Under the pieces are notes generated by a model. That model was given only the letters and a program-made list of their open reading frames with translations, was not told where the DNA came from and ran no database searches. From contig JAUJMI010000137.1 of assembly GCA_030446945.1 (NCBI GenBank), forward strand, positions 1-8,592: DNA of 8,592 nucleotides, read 5' to 3'. Both the position numbers and the translations under genes were made by a program. Origin of the DNA: Longimicrobium sp. (GTDB taxonomy: Bacteria > Gemmatimonadota > Gemmatimonadetes > Longimicrobiales > Longimicrobiaceae). Below, piece by piece: positions 1-6,078 of this stretch (positions within the stretch are counted from its first letter, which is position 1; each line of letters begins with the position of its first letter).

Positions 1-227
1 GGGTAGCGTAACTCGTCCATCTGATCAGGGGGGTGTGGGCTCACTGGGCTACCCACGGGATCGCAAAACCCTCGGCATTCGAGTGGCACGGGGCATACGG
101 CGCCTTCGGGGTGTCAACGCGACTGGTCCCCCAGGCGCGCGACTACATCGCCAACCAGGAACAGCGGCACCGCGTGGGCCTCGTGCACACAACCCTGGAG
201 CTGGGCTCCGAAAACGGCCGCGCCTAA
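1..227 (+). pseudogene. C-terminal remnant of an IS200/RAYT-like Y1 transposase
   Basis: The reading frame open from about base 12 to the stop at 225-227 encodes a segment with FEWHGAYGAFGVS followed by YIANQEQRHR. This resembles the C-terminal end of IS200/REP-associated tyrosine transposases, whose usual form is W-x-x-GYGAFSVS followed by a helix YIxxQexHHR. The tyrosine of YIANQ probably corresponds to the family's single-strand-cutting tyrosine, which is inference. There is no credible start: the frame is blocked by TAA at 9-11, and a family-like NSS motif (RNSSI) appears in another frame at bases 7-21, which suggests a frameshift. The last 16 residues do not look like the family. The HUH motif, if it ever existed, would lie upstream of the window. 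It could instead be a short intact unknown ORF beginning with GTG at 33, but the transposase similarity makes a decayed element more likely. Confidence 0.5.
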
Positions 228-255
228 ATCCCGGCCCCTCACACGAATGCCGACG

Positions 256-312
256 CCGAGTCCGCGCAGGCGGACTTTGTGCTGTGGCTGCCGCGAGCTC
301 ACTCGCCCCGGA
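256..312. repeat. REP-like double hairpin next to the transposase remnant
   Basis: Two short perfect palindromes lie close together. GTCCGC at 260-265 and GCGGAC at 270-275 enclose the loop GCAG and are followed by TTT. GCGAG at 293-297 and CTCGC at 302-306 enclose CTCA. Paired small hairpins of this kind in an intergenic gap are typical of REP/BIME elements that are mobilised by RAYT transposases, and a RAYT-like remnant ends only 33 bases before the first hairpin. It could also act as a weak terminator. No second copy is obvious in this window, so the repeat status is inferred from its form. Confidence 0.4.
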
Positions 313-346
313 CGGGTGCCTTGGCCTCTCACACCGGACCTGACGC

Positions 347-1531
347 ATGACCACCAACACCATCCCCGCCGGCGGCGCGACGCACCTGGAATGCACCCGC
401 TGCGGCGCCGAGTATGCGAGCGAGGCGCAACACCGGCTGTCGCCCTGCTGCGAAAAGCCGCTCTACCCGCGCTACGACCTGGAGGCGATCGGGGCGCGGC
501 TGAAGCGCGACGATCTGCGCGGCCGCCCCGCCGACCTGTGGCGCTACGCCGAGCTCCTCCCCGTGCGCGACCCCGCCAACGCCGTGCGCCTGGGCGAGGG
601 GTGGACGCCGCTGATCGAGACGCCGCGGCTGGCGGAGCGGCTCGGCGTGGCGCGCGTGTGGGTCAAGGACGAGGGCCAGAACCCCACCGCGTCGTTCAAG
701 GCGCGCGGGCTGTGCATGGCCATCTCCCGCGCAAAGGAGCTGGGGATCCGCGAGGTCGCGCTCCCCTCCGCGGGGAACGCGGGGAGCGCCACCGCCGCCT
801 ACGCCGCCGCCGCGGGGATGCGCGCCCACATCGTGGTGCCGCGCGACACGCCCGTCCCCATCCTGCAGGAGATCCGCGCCCTGGGCGCCGACCTGGAGCT
901 GCTGGACGGCCTCATCACCGACTGCGGCGTCCGCGTGGCCGAGGGCGCGCGGCAGCACGGGTGGTTCGACCTCTCGACCCTCAAGGAGCCGTACCGGGTG
1001 GAGGGGAAGAAGACGATGGGCTACGAGCTCGCCGAGCAGTTCGGGTGGACGCTGCCGGACGTGATCGTCTACCCGACCGGCGGCGGCACCGGGCTGGTGG
1101 GGATGTGGAAGGCGTTCGACGAGATGGAGCGGCTGGGCTGGATCGGCTCGCAGCGCCCGCGGATGATTACGGTGCAGGCCAGCGGCTGCGCCCCCATCAT
1201 CCGCGCCTGGGAGGAGGGCGCCACCCACGCCGAGCCCTGGCAGGGCGCGCACACGTACGCCTCGGGGCTGCGGGTGCCGCGCGCGGTGGGCGACTTCCTG
1301 ATCCTGGATGCCGTGCGTGCCTCCAGCGGCGCGGGCGTCGCCGTCCCGGACGAGGAGATGCGCGAGTGGACCCCCATCATGGGCGCCCTCACCGGCATCT
1401 TTGCCGCCCCCGAGGGCGCCGCCACCGCCGCCGCCGTCGCCCGCCTCCGCCAGGACGGCACCCTCAGCGGCGACGAAAGCGTGGTCCTCTTCAACACCGG
1501 CAGCGGCCTCAAGTACGTCGACCTCGACTGA
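347..1531 (+). CDS. thrC: Threonine synthase (PLP-dependent)
   Basis: This 394-residue cytoplasmic enzyme converts O-phosphohomoserine to threonine and phosphate, the last step of threonine synthesis. The fold-type II PLP signature is plain: PTASFKARG at about 113-121 places the Schiff-base lysine at K118, SAGNAG at 141-146 contacts the cofactor, and PTGGGTGLVG at about 243-252 is the phosphate-binding glycine loop. The N-terminus has a small zinc-ribbon-like segment with ECTRC (C16, C19) and a CC pair (C34, C35) before PLYPRYDL, as in the long archaeal/actinobacterial-type threonine synthases rather than the E. coli type. The ATG at 347 gives a natural N-terminus just ahead of that ribbon; no convincing Shine-Dalgarno sequence precedes it. 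It stands alone, without hom or thrB beside it. A related threonine dehydratase or cysteate synthase is possible but less likely given the N-terminal ribbon. Confidence 0.9.
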   Translation: MTTNTIPAGGATHLECTRCGAEYASEAQHRLSPCCEKPLYPRYDLEAIGARLKRDDLRGRPADLWRYAELLPVRDPANAVRLGEGWTPLIETPRLAERLGVARVWVKDEGQNPTASFKARGLCMAISRAKELGIREVALPSAGNAGSATAAYAAAAGMRAHIVVPRDTPVPILQEIRALGADLELLDGLITDCGVRVAEGARQHGWFDLSTLKEPYRVEGKKTMGYELAEQFGWTLPDVIVYPTGGGTGLVGMWKAFDEMERLGWIGSQRPRMITVQASGCAPIIRAWEEGATHAEPWQGAHTYASGLRVPRAVGDFLILDAVRASSGAGVAVPDEEMREWTPIMGALTGIFAAPEGAATAAAVARLRQDGTLSGDESVVLFNTGSGLKYVDLD

Positions 1532-1560
1532 GTAAAAACCTCACACAAAGCCCTTGGGGA

Positions 1561-1636
1561 GAGAACGACAAGCCACAGAGAATCCCTTCGCAGTTCTTTC
1601 TCTGTGCCTCCCTGTCTCTGTCTGAGCCCGCAGTTC
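1561..1636. repeat. Dispersed palindromic intergenic repeat, copy 1 (short)
   Basis: This segment aligns with 7016-7090: over 47 aligned columns (start GAAC, end CTGTGCC) I count 39 matches with one gap, and similarity continues loosely to CAGTT at the right edge. A perfect 9-bp inverted repeat, CACAGAGAA (1574-1582) with TTCTCTGTG (1598-1606), forms the main arm. A second shorter pair, AGAAC (1562-1566) with GTTCT (1593-1597), is interleaved with it. The copy lies in the 225-base gap between the convergent thrC and lipoprotein genes. It has no coding potential. Confidence 0.65.
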
Positions 1637-1683
1637 ATCAGCGGCCGCCGGGGCGCTCGCGTCGAACACAGATACATGCAAGC

Positions 1684-1716
1684 GCCCCTCCCCCAGGTGG
1701 TGATTGGGGGAGGGGC
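1684..1716. terminator. Perfect 12-bp GC hairpin between convergent genes
   Basis: GCCCCTCCCCCA at 1684-1695 is the exact reverse complement of TGGGGGAGGGGC at 1705-1716, leaving a 9-base loop. The hairpin lies between the stop of thrC and the stop of the oppositely oriented lipoprotein gene, so it could end transcription from both sides. Neither side has a real T tract, so it is not a textbook intrinsic terminator; it may instead be a repeat element or a transcript-stabilising structure. Confidence 0.5.
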
Positions 1717-1756
1717 AGCGAGGTGACGAGCGGGGGAGGGGGCCTGCCGCCCCGCC

Positions 1757-2233
1757 TCAGCTCCGCATCACCCCGTACGTCTGCACCGTGACGGAACCCG
1801 GGCCCTGCACCCACACCTTCATCCCGGGGCGGAACGCGGGGGGCGCGGCCTGGAGCCGGACGATGCCGCCGTTGCGGGTGCGGAGCTGGAGGGCGCCGTC
1901 GGCGGCGCGCTCCACCACGCCCATGAACACCGGGCGTCCGTTGACGGAGATGACGTCGTAGTCGCTCGCCACCAGCGTGCGGTCCGCGGCGCGGCGGCCG
2001 CGCACCTCCACCCGCGCGCCGGAGAGAGAGCGGATCTCGCCGGCGAGCGGGCCGGTGACGTACACGCTCTCGCCCCCCTCGGCGACGACGACGGTTCGCA
2101 CGTTCATCGGCGCCGAGCCCACCGACGCCGGGACTCCGACCACCCGCTCCTCCTGCGCGCCGCCCGGGGGTGGAACGGAGGCGGGACGGGTGCACCCCGC
2201 CAGCACGGCGGCCATCAGCATGAGAGTACGCAT
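1757..2233 (-). CDS. Small unrecognised lipoprotein
   Basis: The predicted product is 158 residues and begins MRTLMLMAAVLAGC, a signal peptide with a good lipobox (L11-A12-G13-C14), so it should be lipidated at C14 and held in the envelope. The start at 2233 is preferred over the upstream ATG at 2287 because GAGGA lies 7 nt ahead of it and the signal peptide then begins cleanly. After a proline/glycine-rich linker (about 18-40) the protein looks like two beta-rich halves. The first, about 57-98, contains GEIRSLSGARVEVRG, reminiscent of a small OB-fold-like barrel. The second, about 101-157, contains GIVRLQ and FRPGMKVWVQGPGSVTV. I do not recognise a named family and see no catalytic motif. 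A terminator hairpin separates it from the upstream metallopeptidase gene, so it probably has its own promoter. Confidence 0.8.
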   Translation of the reverse strand: MRTLMLMAAVLAGCTRPASVPPPGGAQEERVVGVPASVGSAPMNVRTVVVAEGGESVYVTGPLAGEIRSLSGARVEVRGRRAADRTLVASDYDVISVNGRPVFMGVVERAADGALQLRTRNGGIVRLQAAPPAFRPGMKVWVQGPGSVTVQTYGVMRS

Positions 2234-2250
2234 CAGCGGGTCCTCAGGAC

Positions 2251-2310
2251 GGTTGCGAAAGAAAAGCGACCGGGGGGCGGGGAGCAAGAAACTCTCCCGT
2301 CCCCCCGGTC
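2251..2310 (-). terminator. Intrinsic terminator of the metallopeptidase gene
   Basis: On the minus strand a long GC stem is followed directly by a T-rich run. The outer arms CCCCCCGGTC (2301-2310, written on the plus strand) and GACCGGGGGG (2268-2277) are a perfect 10-bp match, and the inner bases CTCTCCCGT and CGGGGAG mostly pair. The minus-strand sequence after the stem is GCTTTTCTTTCGC (2255-2267). It starts 17 bases past the metallopeptidase stop and ends before the small lipoprotein's ribosome binding site. Confidence 0.75.
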
Positions 2311-2326
2311 GTACCCGCCCGCGGTG

Positions 2327-4246
2327 CTACTTGGTCCGCATCAGGCTGATCCGCACCTCCGGCGCCGCGGGGTCCGCGGCCACCGAGGCGTTCGCCCGCA
2401 TCCCGCCGGGGATGAGCGGCGCCAGCTCGCGGCGCTCGCGCGCCCGCAGCCGGGCCTCGATCCCCGCCGCGCTCTGCAGCAGCTCCTCGTTCAGCCCCGT
2501 GCCCGTGCGGTTGAAGAGCGGCACCGACGGGGAGAGCGAGGGCGAAGGCGGCCCCACCGGCACCGTGATCCCCGTGGCCACCACCGTCATCTGCGTGGTC
2601 GCGTTGTTGGCGCGCGACCCGAAGAAGGGGATCAGCGTGTACTCGCCCTCGCCCACGCACAGCGCCTGGGCGCTGGCGGCGGTGCCCTGGAACACCCCGC
2701 CCACCTCCAAGGTCACCGGCGTGCACGCGCCCGCCACCGTGGTGTTGACCAGCCCGGTGCGGATGTCGCCCGTGCCGCCCGCCGGGACCGCGAACCGCAG
2801 GTACGCCGCCGAGCCCGCGCTCACCGCCACCGTCCGCGGGGTCGCCGCCACCAGGGTGTCCACCTTGAGCGGGTAGCGCGCCGGCGAGGTGATCAGCGGG
2901 TAGATGCTGCGGAAGTTCCAGCTCGGCATCGTGAAGCGGCCGTCGACCCCGGTGGCCGTGTTGTCCGCGTACACCGCCACGGTCCAGTCGCGCAGCCACT
3001 CCACGGCGTCCACCCCGAAGACTGCTTCGTAGTTCGCCAGGCCCGCGGTGGTGCTGTTCACCAGCCTGAACCAGAGATCACGGTCGTTGCCTCCCTTCCG
3101 GTCCGCCGAGTAGCGGAGGAAGTTCCAGGCCGAGCCGCGGGTCGGCAGGTCGTCGTCCGTCTGGATCGGCGACTGCGGAGCTGGGTCCTCCAGGTACGTG
3201 CGGAACCGGCCGAAGTTGGAGATCGCGAAGGAGTTGAACGCGTCCCTCCGCTGCGCGGAGGCGCGGATCTCGTCCACGTCCAGGTCCATGCGCGGCGCGG
3301 TGCCGGCGGCGCCGTGGAAGACCAGCTCCTCGGCGATGTGGCTGAGGCCCTCGTTCAGCCACGTCTCCTCGCGGCTGTTCGTCATCTGCACGAACAGGCG
3401 GCGCGACGAGTTGATCAGGTGCTGGAGCTCGTGCGCGACGGTGCCCTGCGTGCTGCGGCGGACGGCCTCCTTGCTGCGCTTGTTGTTGTTCACCTCGCCG
3501 GTCGGGTCCGGCGCGAGGAGGTAGAAAATCTCCGCCTCGTTGCTCCCCGCGCACCCGCCCAGGCGGCCGTTCGCCACCTTTGGGAAGAGGTCGCGCCCGA
3601 AGAAGAAGCCGCCGAATACGCTGTTGGAGTTCGGGGGCGTCAGCTCGTTCACGGCGCGCGTGTAGAGGATGATCACCCGCCCGTTCCCGTCGTTGTCCAA
3701 CGGCTCGCCGAAGTTCTGCGTGACGACGGGCCAGATCAGGTTGTCGAACGAGGTGGCGATCTCCTGGTACTCCGCCGCGGTGAAGCCGCCGGACGGGTTG
3801 GTGACGTCCTCGAAGATCAGCGCGCGCTGGCTGCTCGCCACCAGGCGCGCGTTCTTGAGGATCGGGCTGGCGCACGCCGAGTCGGAGCGGACGTTGAACG
3901 TACGTATCACATCGTTGGTGACGGTCACCGTGGCCGTGTCCGCGCGCCCGCTCGCGCTGGCGACGATCTGCGCCGTTCCCGGCGCCACGCCACGCACCAC
4001 GCCGGCCTGCGTCACCGTGGCCACGGCGGAGTTCAGCGACTCCCACTGCACCGCCACGCCAGGTACGTTCTCCTGGTTGGGCCCGCGCACGGAAGCCGTC
4101 AGCGTGACCTCCTGGCCGACCGCCAGCGTGACGGCCTTCTGCGAGAGCGCAACGGCGGCGACCCGCGGACCGGAGGAGGTCGGGTTCTTGTCACAGGCGG
4201 CGACGGCGCCCGCCAGCAGGAGGACGGAACACAGGTGTCTGCGCAT
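2327..4246 (-). CDS. Ig-like domain lipoprotein with HExxH metallopeptidase domain (M30-like)
   Basis: The 639-residue product starts MRRHLCSVLLLAGAVAAC, a lipoprotein signal with the lipid-accepting cysteine at C18. Residues about 27-110 form a bacterial Ig-like (Big_2-type) domain, seen in VTLAVGQEVTLTASV and GVVRGVAPGTAQIVA. The middle, about 115-330, looks like a gluzincin metallopeptidase: DNDGNGRVIILYT, then VAHELQH with zinc ligands H272 and H276 and catalytic E273, then EETWLNEGLSH with the likely third ligand E299. The HEfqH...WlnEGLSE pattern and the preceding NGrViIL segment match the hyicolysin-type M30 family as I know it. A beta-rich region follows (about 470-560), then a charged tail. 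The start at 4246 is chosen over 4291 because AGGGG lies 4 nt upstream and the signal peptide is compact. It likely acts on proteins at the cell surface or in the periplasm; substrate unknown. Confidence 0.85.
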   Translation of the reverse strand: MRRHLCSVLLLAGAVAACDKNPTSSGPRVAAVALSQKAVTLAVGQEVTLTASVRGPNQENVPGVAVQWESLNSAVATVTQAGVVRGVAPGTAQIVASASGRADTATVTVTNDVIRTFNVRSDSACASPILKNARLVASSQRALIFEDVTNPSGGFTAAEYQEIATSFDNLIWPVVTQNFGEPLDNDGNGRVIILYTRAVNELTPPNSNSVFGGFFFGRDLFPKVANGRLGGCAGSNEAEIFYLLAPDPTGEVNNNKRSKEAVRRSTQGTVAHELQHLINSSRRLFVQMTNSREETWLNEGLSHIAEELVFHGAAGTAPRMDLDVDEIRASAQRRDAFNSFAISNFGRFRTYLEDPAPQSPIQTDDDLPTRGSAWNFLRYSADRKGGNDRDLWFRLVNSTTAGLANYEAVFGVDAVEWLRDWTVAVYADNTATGVDGRFTMPSWNFRSIYPLITSPARYPLKVDTLVAATPRTVAVSAGSAAYLRFAVPAGGTGDIRTGLVNTTVAGACTPVTLEVGGVFQGTAASAQALCVGEGEYTLIPFFGSRANNATTQMTVVATGITVPVGPPSPSLSPSVPLFNRTGTGLNEELLQSAAGIEARLRARERRELAPLIPGGMRANASVAADPAAPEVRISLMRTK

Positions 4247-4299
4247 TACACCCCTGGGGGCGGAGGTAGGCTGGTTCGAACGTCTGTTCATCGGCTTGT

Positions 4300-4328
4300 A
4301 AGATAAACAATCGCAAAGGTTTGCATAA
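4300..4328 (-). promoter_or_regulatory. Candidate promoter of the metallopeptidase lipoprotein gene
   Basis: In a locally AT-rich patch, the minus strand reads TATCTT (4300-4305) as a possible -10 with TTATGC (4323-4328) 17 bp upstream as a weak -35. Transcription would begin near 4293, giving an untranslated leader of about 45 nt before the start at 4246. The -35 match is poor. Confidence 0.3.
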
Positions 4329-4368
4329 GGGGGTCAGGCGCGGTGTGGTCGCCCCGCCCCGGGGGTGC

Positions 4369-4374
4369 TATCTT
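4369..4374 (+). promoter_or_regulatory. Candidate -10 box for argF
   Basis: TATCTT occurs in an otherwise very GC-rich stretch, 56 bases before the argF start. The same hexamer appears at the candidate promoter on the opposite strand of this divergent gap. No convincing -35 is seen 16-18 bp upstream, so the call rests on the -10 alone. Confidence 0.25.
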
Positions 4375-4430
4375 GCCGCGCCCGACGCCCCGGTCCGCCG
4401 CGGCCCCGCTCACCACCAACGTCCGCGCCC

Positions 4431-5351
4431 ATGACCAGTCCGGCCGCGCGCCACTTCCTCGCCATCCCCGACTTCACGCGCGAGGAGCTCCTCCGCACGC
4501 TCGAGCTCGCCGCGGCGATGAAGCGGGGCGAGTACCCCGAGCGGCCGCTGGCGGGAAAGACGCTCGCCATGATCTTCACCAAGAGCTCCACCCGCACCCG
4601 GGTGTCGTTCGAGGTGGGGACGTACCAGCTCGGCGGGCACGCGCTCTTCCTCTCCTCGCGCGACATCCAGCTCGGCCGCGGCGAGCCCATCCGCGACACG
4701 GCGCGCGTCCTGTCGCGTTTCGTGGACGGGATCATGATCCGCACCTTTGACCACCGCGACCCGGAAGAGCTGGCGCGCTACGGTTCCGTTCCGGTCATCA
4801 ACGGCCTCACGGACCTCCTCCACCCCTGCCAGATCATGGCGGACCTGATGACCATCCGCGAAAATCTGGGCGACGACCTGTCCGGACTCAAGGTGGCGTG
4901 GGTGGGCGATGGCAACAACATGGCGAACTCCTGGCTCAACGCCGCCTACCGCCTGGGGTTCGAGCTGCGCCTCGCCTATCCCCCCGGTTACGCGCCGGAC
5001 GCCTCCATCCTGGATCGCGCGCGCGGCACCGCCCGCATCGTGGTGACCCACGACCCGCGCGAGGCGGTGGAGGGCGCCGACGTGGTCAACACCGACGTGT
5101 GGGCATCGATGGGGCAGGAAGAGGAGTCCGCCCAGCGCGAGCGCGACTTCGCCGGCTTCCGTGTGGATGATACGCTCATGGCGAGCGCATCGGATCGCTC
5201 CATCTTCCTGCATTGCCTCCCCGCCCACCGCGGCGAAGAGGTCAGCGAGGAGGTGCTGGAGGGGCCGCGCTCGCGCGTGTGGGACGAAGCCGAGAACCGG
5301 CTGCACGTGCAGAAGGCCATCATGGCCCGGCTGATGGGGGGCGCGGAGTAG
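4431..5351 (+). CDS. argF: Ornithine carbamoyltransferase
   Basis: This 306-residue cytoplasmic enzyme transfers the carbamoyl group of carbamoyl phosphate to ornithine to make citrulline for arginine synthesis. The carbamoyl-phosphate site is seen as SSTRTR (STRTR at 53-57) and DLLHPCQ (H131-Q134). The ornithine side carries DGNNMANSW (160-168) and DVWASMGQE (222-230), the D-x-x-x-SMG loop that separates ornithine from aspartate carbamoyltransferases, and HCLPAHRGEEV (from 261) carries the C-terminal catalytic cysteine C262. The length is normal for the family. The start at 4431 is chosen because the protein then begins with the family-like RHFLAIPDF; an earlier in-frame ATG at 4365 would add an arginine/proline-rich leader unlike the family and would sit over the likely promoter. 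There is no clear Shine-Dalgarno sequence. No other arginine gene is in the window. Confidence 0.95.
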   Translation: MTSPAARHFLAIPDFTREELLRTLELAAAMKRGEYPERPLAGKTLAMIFTKSSTRTRVSFEVGTYQLGGHALFLSSRDIQLGRGEPIRDTARVLSRFVDGIMIRTFDHRDPEELARYGSVPVINGLTDLLHPCQIMADLMTIRENLGDDLSGLKVAWVGDGNNMANSWLNAAYRLGFELRLAYPPGYAPDASILDRARGTARIVVTHDPREAVEGADVVNTDVWASMGQEEESAQRERDFAGFRVDDTLMASASDRSIFLHCLPAHRGEEVSEEVLEGPRSRVWDEAENRLHVQKAIMARLMGGAE

Positions 5352-5433
5352 CGCGCGCCGCTGGCGCCGAAAATGCTCCGCGGGCGCCGGTCGCACGGGA
5401 GCGGAGCCGATCACACAACGAGGAGAAGACTGG

Positions 5434-5859
5434 ATGCCTACGAGGAAAGCGAACGCCACCTGGGAAGGCGGGCTGCAAAGCGGGAAGGGGAGCTTCGAGG
5501 GGGAGAGCGGCGCCATCCAGGGGAGCTACTCCTTCGGCTCGCGCTTCGGCGACGCGGGCGGCACCAACCCGGAGGAGCTGCTGGCGGCGGCCGAGGCTGC
5601 GTGCTTCAGCATGGCGTTGGCCGTCGGACTGGAGCAGAACGGTACGCCCGCCACCCGCGTGCACACCGACGCGGCGTGCACCATCACCAAGGAAGCGGAG
5701 GGATTCCGCATCACCACGATCGCGCTCCGTTGCCTTGCGCAGGTGCCCAACGTCGACGCGGACACCTTCGCGAGCATCGCCGCGGCCACCAAGGCGGGTT
5801 GCCCGGTGAGCAAGGCGCTCGCCGGGGTCGACATCCAGCTCGACGCCGCGCTCGAATAG
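5434..5859 (+). CDS. osmC: OsmC-family peroxidase (organic hydroperoxide reductase)
   Basis: This 141-residue protein is expected to reduce organic hydroperoxides, using a thiol pair. Family features are complete: SRFGDAGGTNPEELL (36-50) includes R37 and E47/E48 near the active site, AAAEAACFSMAL carries the peroxidatic cysteine C57, and KAGCPVSKAL carries the resolving cysteine C123. The arrangement and the GTNPEELL motif favour the OsmC branch over Ohr. The start has a strong ribosome binding site, AGGAG at 5421-5425, 8 nt ahead. It follows argF by 82 nt on the same strand and could be read through from it, but a separate promoter for a stress gene is equally possible. A long GC hairpin follows at 5881-5917. 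Confidence 0.92.
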   Translation: MPTRKANATWEGGLQSGKGSFEGESGAIQGSYSFGSRFGDAGGTNPEELLAAAEAACFSMALAVGLEQNGTPATRVHTDAACTITKEAEGFRITTIALRCLAQVPNVDADTFASIAAATKAGCPVSKALAGVDIQLDAALE

Positions 5860-5880
5860 CGCGTCTTCGCGGCCAGCACC

Positions 5881-5917
5881 GGGGGCCCGGCTTCCCCACA
5901 CGGGGAGCCGGCCCCCC
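5881..5917 (+). terminator. Terminator-like GC hairpin after osmC
   Basis: The left arm (5881-5897) and right arm (5902-5917) pair over about 15 bp around the loop ACAC with two single-base bulges: CCCC with GGGG, CGG/CT with AG/CCG, then five G-C pairs. It begins 21 bases after the osmC stop. No T tract follows, so it may slow or protect the transcript rather than being a full intrinsic terminator. Confidence 0.5.
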
Positions 5918-5931
5918 GCGCTTTGCGGGGG

Positions 5932-6007
5932 TACACGTGCTTTCTCCTACAGCCGTGTAGGGGGTTGCCCCACGGCAGGAATCCTGCGTCGCTGCGCAAC
6001 ACTGCCG
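5932..6007. repeat. Cluster of small intergenic palindromes upstream of the pentapeptide-repeat gene
   Basis: Within the 219-base gap after osmC lie several inverted repeats: TACACG (5932-5937) with CGTGTA (5954-5959); GCAGG/CCTGC around AAT (5975-5987), itself inside GTTGC (5964-5968) with GCAAC (5996-6000); and CGGCAG (5973-5978) with CTGCCG (6002-6007). The last pair competes with the inner one. No coding frame or known riboswitch is evident; the region could be the 5' leader of the downstream gene or a repeat element. Confidence 0.35.
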
Positions 6008-6078
6008 AGTCCCACCGGTCGCCGGCGCCCTCGCCCCGCGGCCATCGGCCCTGCACCACGTCAGCCGCCGGAGGCTAC

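Noticed and set aside
228..346. Possible threonine-responsive attenuator or riboswitch ahead of thrC
   Set aside because: I see no leader peptide rich in Thr/Ile codons and no known riboswitch core; the two small hairpins look more like a REP element.
329..1252. Minus-strand frame opposite thrC
   Set aside because: It is antisense to a full-length recognised gene and has no recognisable motif.
247..1791. Long plus-strand frame of 514 codons overlapping thrC
   Set aside because: It is rich in Arg, Pro and Ala with no domain pattern and is out of frame with the clear thrC product; long shadow frames are expected in GC-rich DNA.
2324..4306. 660-codon plus-strand frame opposite the metallopeptidase
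   Set aside because: The composition is Arg/Val/Glu/Ala repetitive with no motif, while the minus strand shows a lipobox, Ig-like domain and HExxH site.
4410..5516. 368-codon minus-strand frame opposite argF
   Set aside because: It is a shadow of a confidently identified enzyme.
5923..6078. Upstream in-frame extension of the pentapeptide-repeat protein from ATG 5923
   Set aside because: It lies within a hairpin-rich gap, has no ribosome binding site and no family-like residues, whereas ATG 6079 has GGAGG just upstream.
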